Source of the DNA: Candidatus Pacearchaeota archaeon
GTDB lineage: Archaea > Nanobdellota > Nanobdellia > Pacearchaeales > GW2011-AR1
Assembly (NCBI GenBank): GCA_003554465.1
Contig: PWGL01000116.1
Location: forward strand, 1-5,659
Direction of reading: 5' to 3'
Length of the DNA: 5,659 nt
In this document: positions 4,809-5,659 of the stretch, in pieces
How the letters are laid out: every line of letters starts with the position of its first letter
Position numbering within the stretch: the stretch's first letter is position 1
Notes under the pieces: generated by a model
Seen by the model: the letters and a program-made list of their open reading frames with translations, nothing else
Database searches by the model: none
Told to the model about the DNA's origin: nothing
Position numbers and translations under genes: made by a program

Positions 4809-5659
4809 TGGAAGAAAGAAAATTTGTTAAATTGAAGAAAGAAGAATTTAAGATGAAAGAAAGTGTAAAGAGAGAGTTAGGGAAAGGAAAAATTAGTAGT
4901 ATTAAAGTAGAGTATACTCCTGTAGGTGAGAAAATAACAGTTGGGACTACAAGGCCAGGTTTCATAATAGGTAGGAAAGTAGAGAGGATAGAAAGACTAA
5001 CTAACGACTTAAAAAATAGATTCGATTTAGAAAACCCTCATATAGATATTAAAGAAATTGAGAAGCCGGAATTTGACTCTCAATATGTGGCTGATGAGAT
5101 AGCAACTGGTTTAGAGAAAGTGGGAAGTTTGAAATTTAAAGGGATTGCTTATAAAATGTTAAATAGAATTATGGGTGAGGGAGCTATGGGTGCAGAAATA
5201 AGATTGTCGGGTAAATTGCCTAGTGAGAGATCCAGGACATGGAGATTTAAGCAAGGTTATTTAAAGAAAACAGGTGAAACTGCTAAAGTAGTAGATATGG
5301 CATTGACAGAAGCAAATACCTTGCAAGGAACTGTCGGAGTTTATGTTAGCATAATGTCTCCAGATACAGAATTGCATGATAGAGTAGATATTGGAAAAGC
5401 TCTTAAAAACATGAAAGAAGAGAAAGAAGAAGTTGTTGAAGATGGCAAGAAAGATGGGAAAGGTGAGAAGGGGAAAAGTGAGGGGAAAAAGGGAGATAAA
5501 AAAGAGAAGGAGAAAGATATTAAAGAGGAAGTAGATAGTGAAGATAATGGTGGGGAGAAAGCAGATGATGAAGATAATGGTGGGGAGAAAGCAGATGATG
5601 AAGATAATGGTGGGGAGAAAGCAGATGATGAAGATAATGGTGGGGAGAAAGCAGATGAT
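4808..5659 (+). CDS. rps3: Small-subunit ribosomal protein uS3, 3' end outside window
   Basis: The frame is open for 284 residues and has no stop before the edge. uS3 lies in the 30S head at the mRNA entry channel. Residues about 17-95 form the N-terminal type II KH domain, including KITVGTTRPGFIIGRKVERI (42-61). The C-terminal domain follows with FKGIAYKMLNRIMGEGAMGAEI (110-131), SGKLPSERSRTWRFKQGYLKK (134-154), VGVYVSIMSP (176-185) and ELHDRVDI (188-195). The KH loop, usually GxxG, reads G55-R-K-V58, lacking the second glycine. From about 200 the protein becomes a charged tail, holding a 37-residue segment shared with the uL22 linker (215-251) and then a tandem EDNGGEKADD repeat (245-284). 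Acidic C-terminal tails on uS3 are known in some archaea, but this repeated structure is unusual. The start is the ATG of TAATG, overlapping the uL22 stop. Confidence 0.95.
   Translation, partial: MEERKFVKLKKEEFKMKESVKRELGKGKISSIKVEYTPVGEKITVGTTRPGFIIGRKVERIERLTNDLKNRFDLENPHIDIKEIEKPEFDSQYVADEIATGLEKVGSLKFKGIAYKMLNRIMGEGAMGAEIRLSGKLPSERSRTWRFKQGYLKKTGETAKVVDMALTEANTLQGTVGVYVSIMSPDTELHDRVDIGKALKNMKEEKEEVVEDGKKDGKGEKGKSEGKKGDKKEKEKDIKEEVDSEDNGGEKADDEDNGGEKADDEDNGGEKADDEDNGGEKADD
5448..5559 (+). repeat. 112-bp direct repeat, copy in uS3 tail
   Basis: Identical over its whole length to 4183-4294 in the uL22 gene (offset 1265 nt) and read in the same frame, encoding most of residues 214-251 of uS3. 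The last 20 bases (5540-5559) also form the first part of the 30-bp tandem array. Confidence 0.95.
5540..5659 (+). repeat. Four perfect 30-bp tandem repeats in uS3 tail
   Basis: Units at 5540-5569, 5570-5599, 5600-5629 and 5630-5659 are identical. Each starts on a codon boundary and encodes EDNGGEKADD, net acidic and probably disordered. The window ends exactly at the end of the fourth unit, so the true copy number is unknown and the sequence may stop here because the repeat could not be resolved. Confidence 0.95.

Noticed and set aside
5540..5659. The direct repeats as a CRISPR array
   Set aside because: The 30-bp units are contiguous without spacers and lie in frame inside the uS3 gene, so they are a coding tandem repeat.

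Overview
The window is the start of an archaeal S10-type ribosomal protein operon, all on the + strand: uL3, uL4, uL23, uL2, uS19, uL22 and uS3, in the usual archaeal order. uS3 runs off the right edge. The DNA is AT-rich, genes abut or overlap by 1-4 nt, and starts follow A-rich sequence (aaaATG) with almost no Shine-Dalgarno motif. Several proteins are short, while two carry long Lys/Glu/Gly-rich extensions. The ribosomal proteins are of the archaeal type (the GGRRAHPPK motif in uL4, the HGAPGIGATRSS motif in uS19). Together this suggests an uncultivated archaeon, perhaps a small-genome DPANN-type lineage; that placement is inference and no lineage can be named from the sequence alone.

Layout: 11-43 is a TATA promoter followed by a small inverted repeat (41-61). 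105-536 encodes a 143-residue protein matching only the N-terminal part of uL3. 537-738 has no convincing gene. 739-855 is a second promoter and leader, clearly related to the first. 856-4808 holds uL3, uL4, uL23, uL2, uS19 and uL22 as one tight transcription unit. 4808-5659 is uS3, without its stop codon. No tRNA, rRNA, CRISPR or transposon was seen.

uL3, uL4, uL23, uL2 and uL22 are 50S proteins: uL3 and uL2 reach toward the peptidyl-transferase centre, and uL4, uL22 and uL23 lie at the exit tunnel. uS19 and uS3 belong to the 30S head. A single transcript would supply them together, and the overlaps suggest translational coupling.

The unusual parts are: (1) the promoter plus N-terminal part of uL3 is duplicated upstream, has diverged mainly at silent sites, and is truncated after about 121 homologous codons; (2) uL22 carries an N-terminal helix-hairpin-helix domain and a linker of about 80 charged residues; (3) a 112-bp stretch of that linker is repeated without a mismatch, in the same frame, in the C-terminal tail of uS3; (4) that tail then continues as four perfect 30-bp tandem repeats up to the window edge; (5) the KH GxxG loop of uS3 reads GRKV. 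Items 3 and 4 may be real recombination and expansion, or partly an assembly effect, and need read-level checking.
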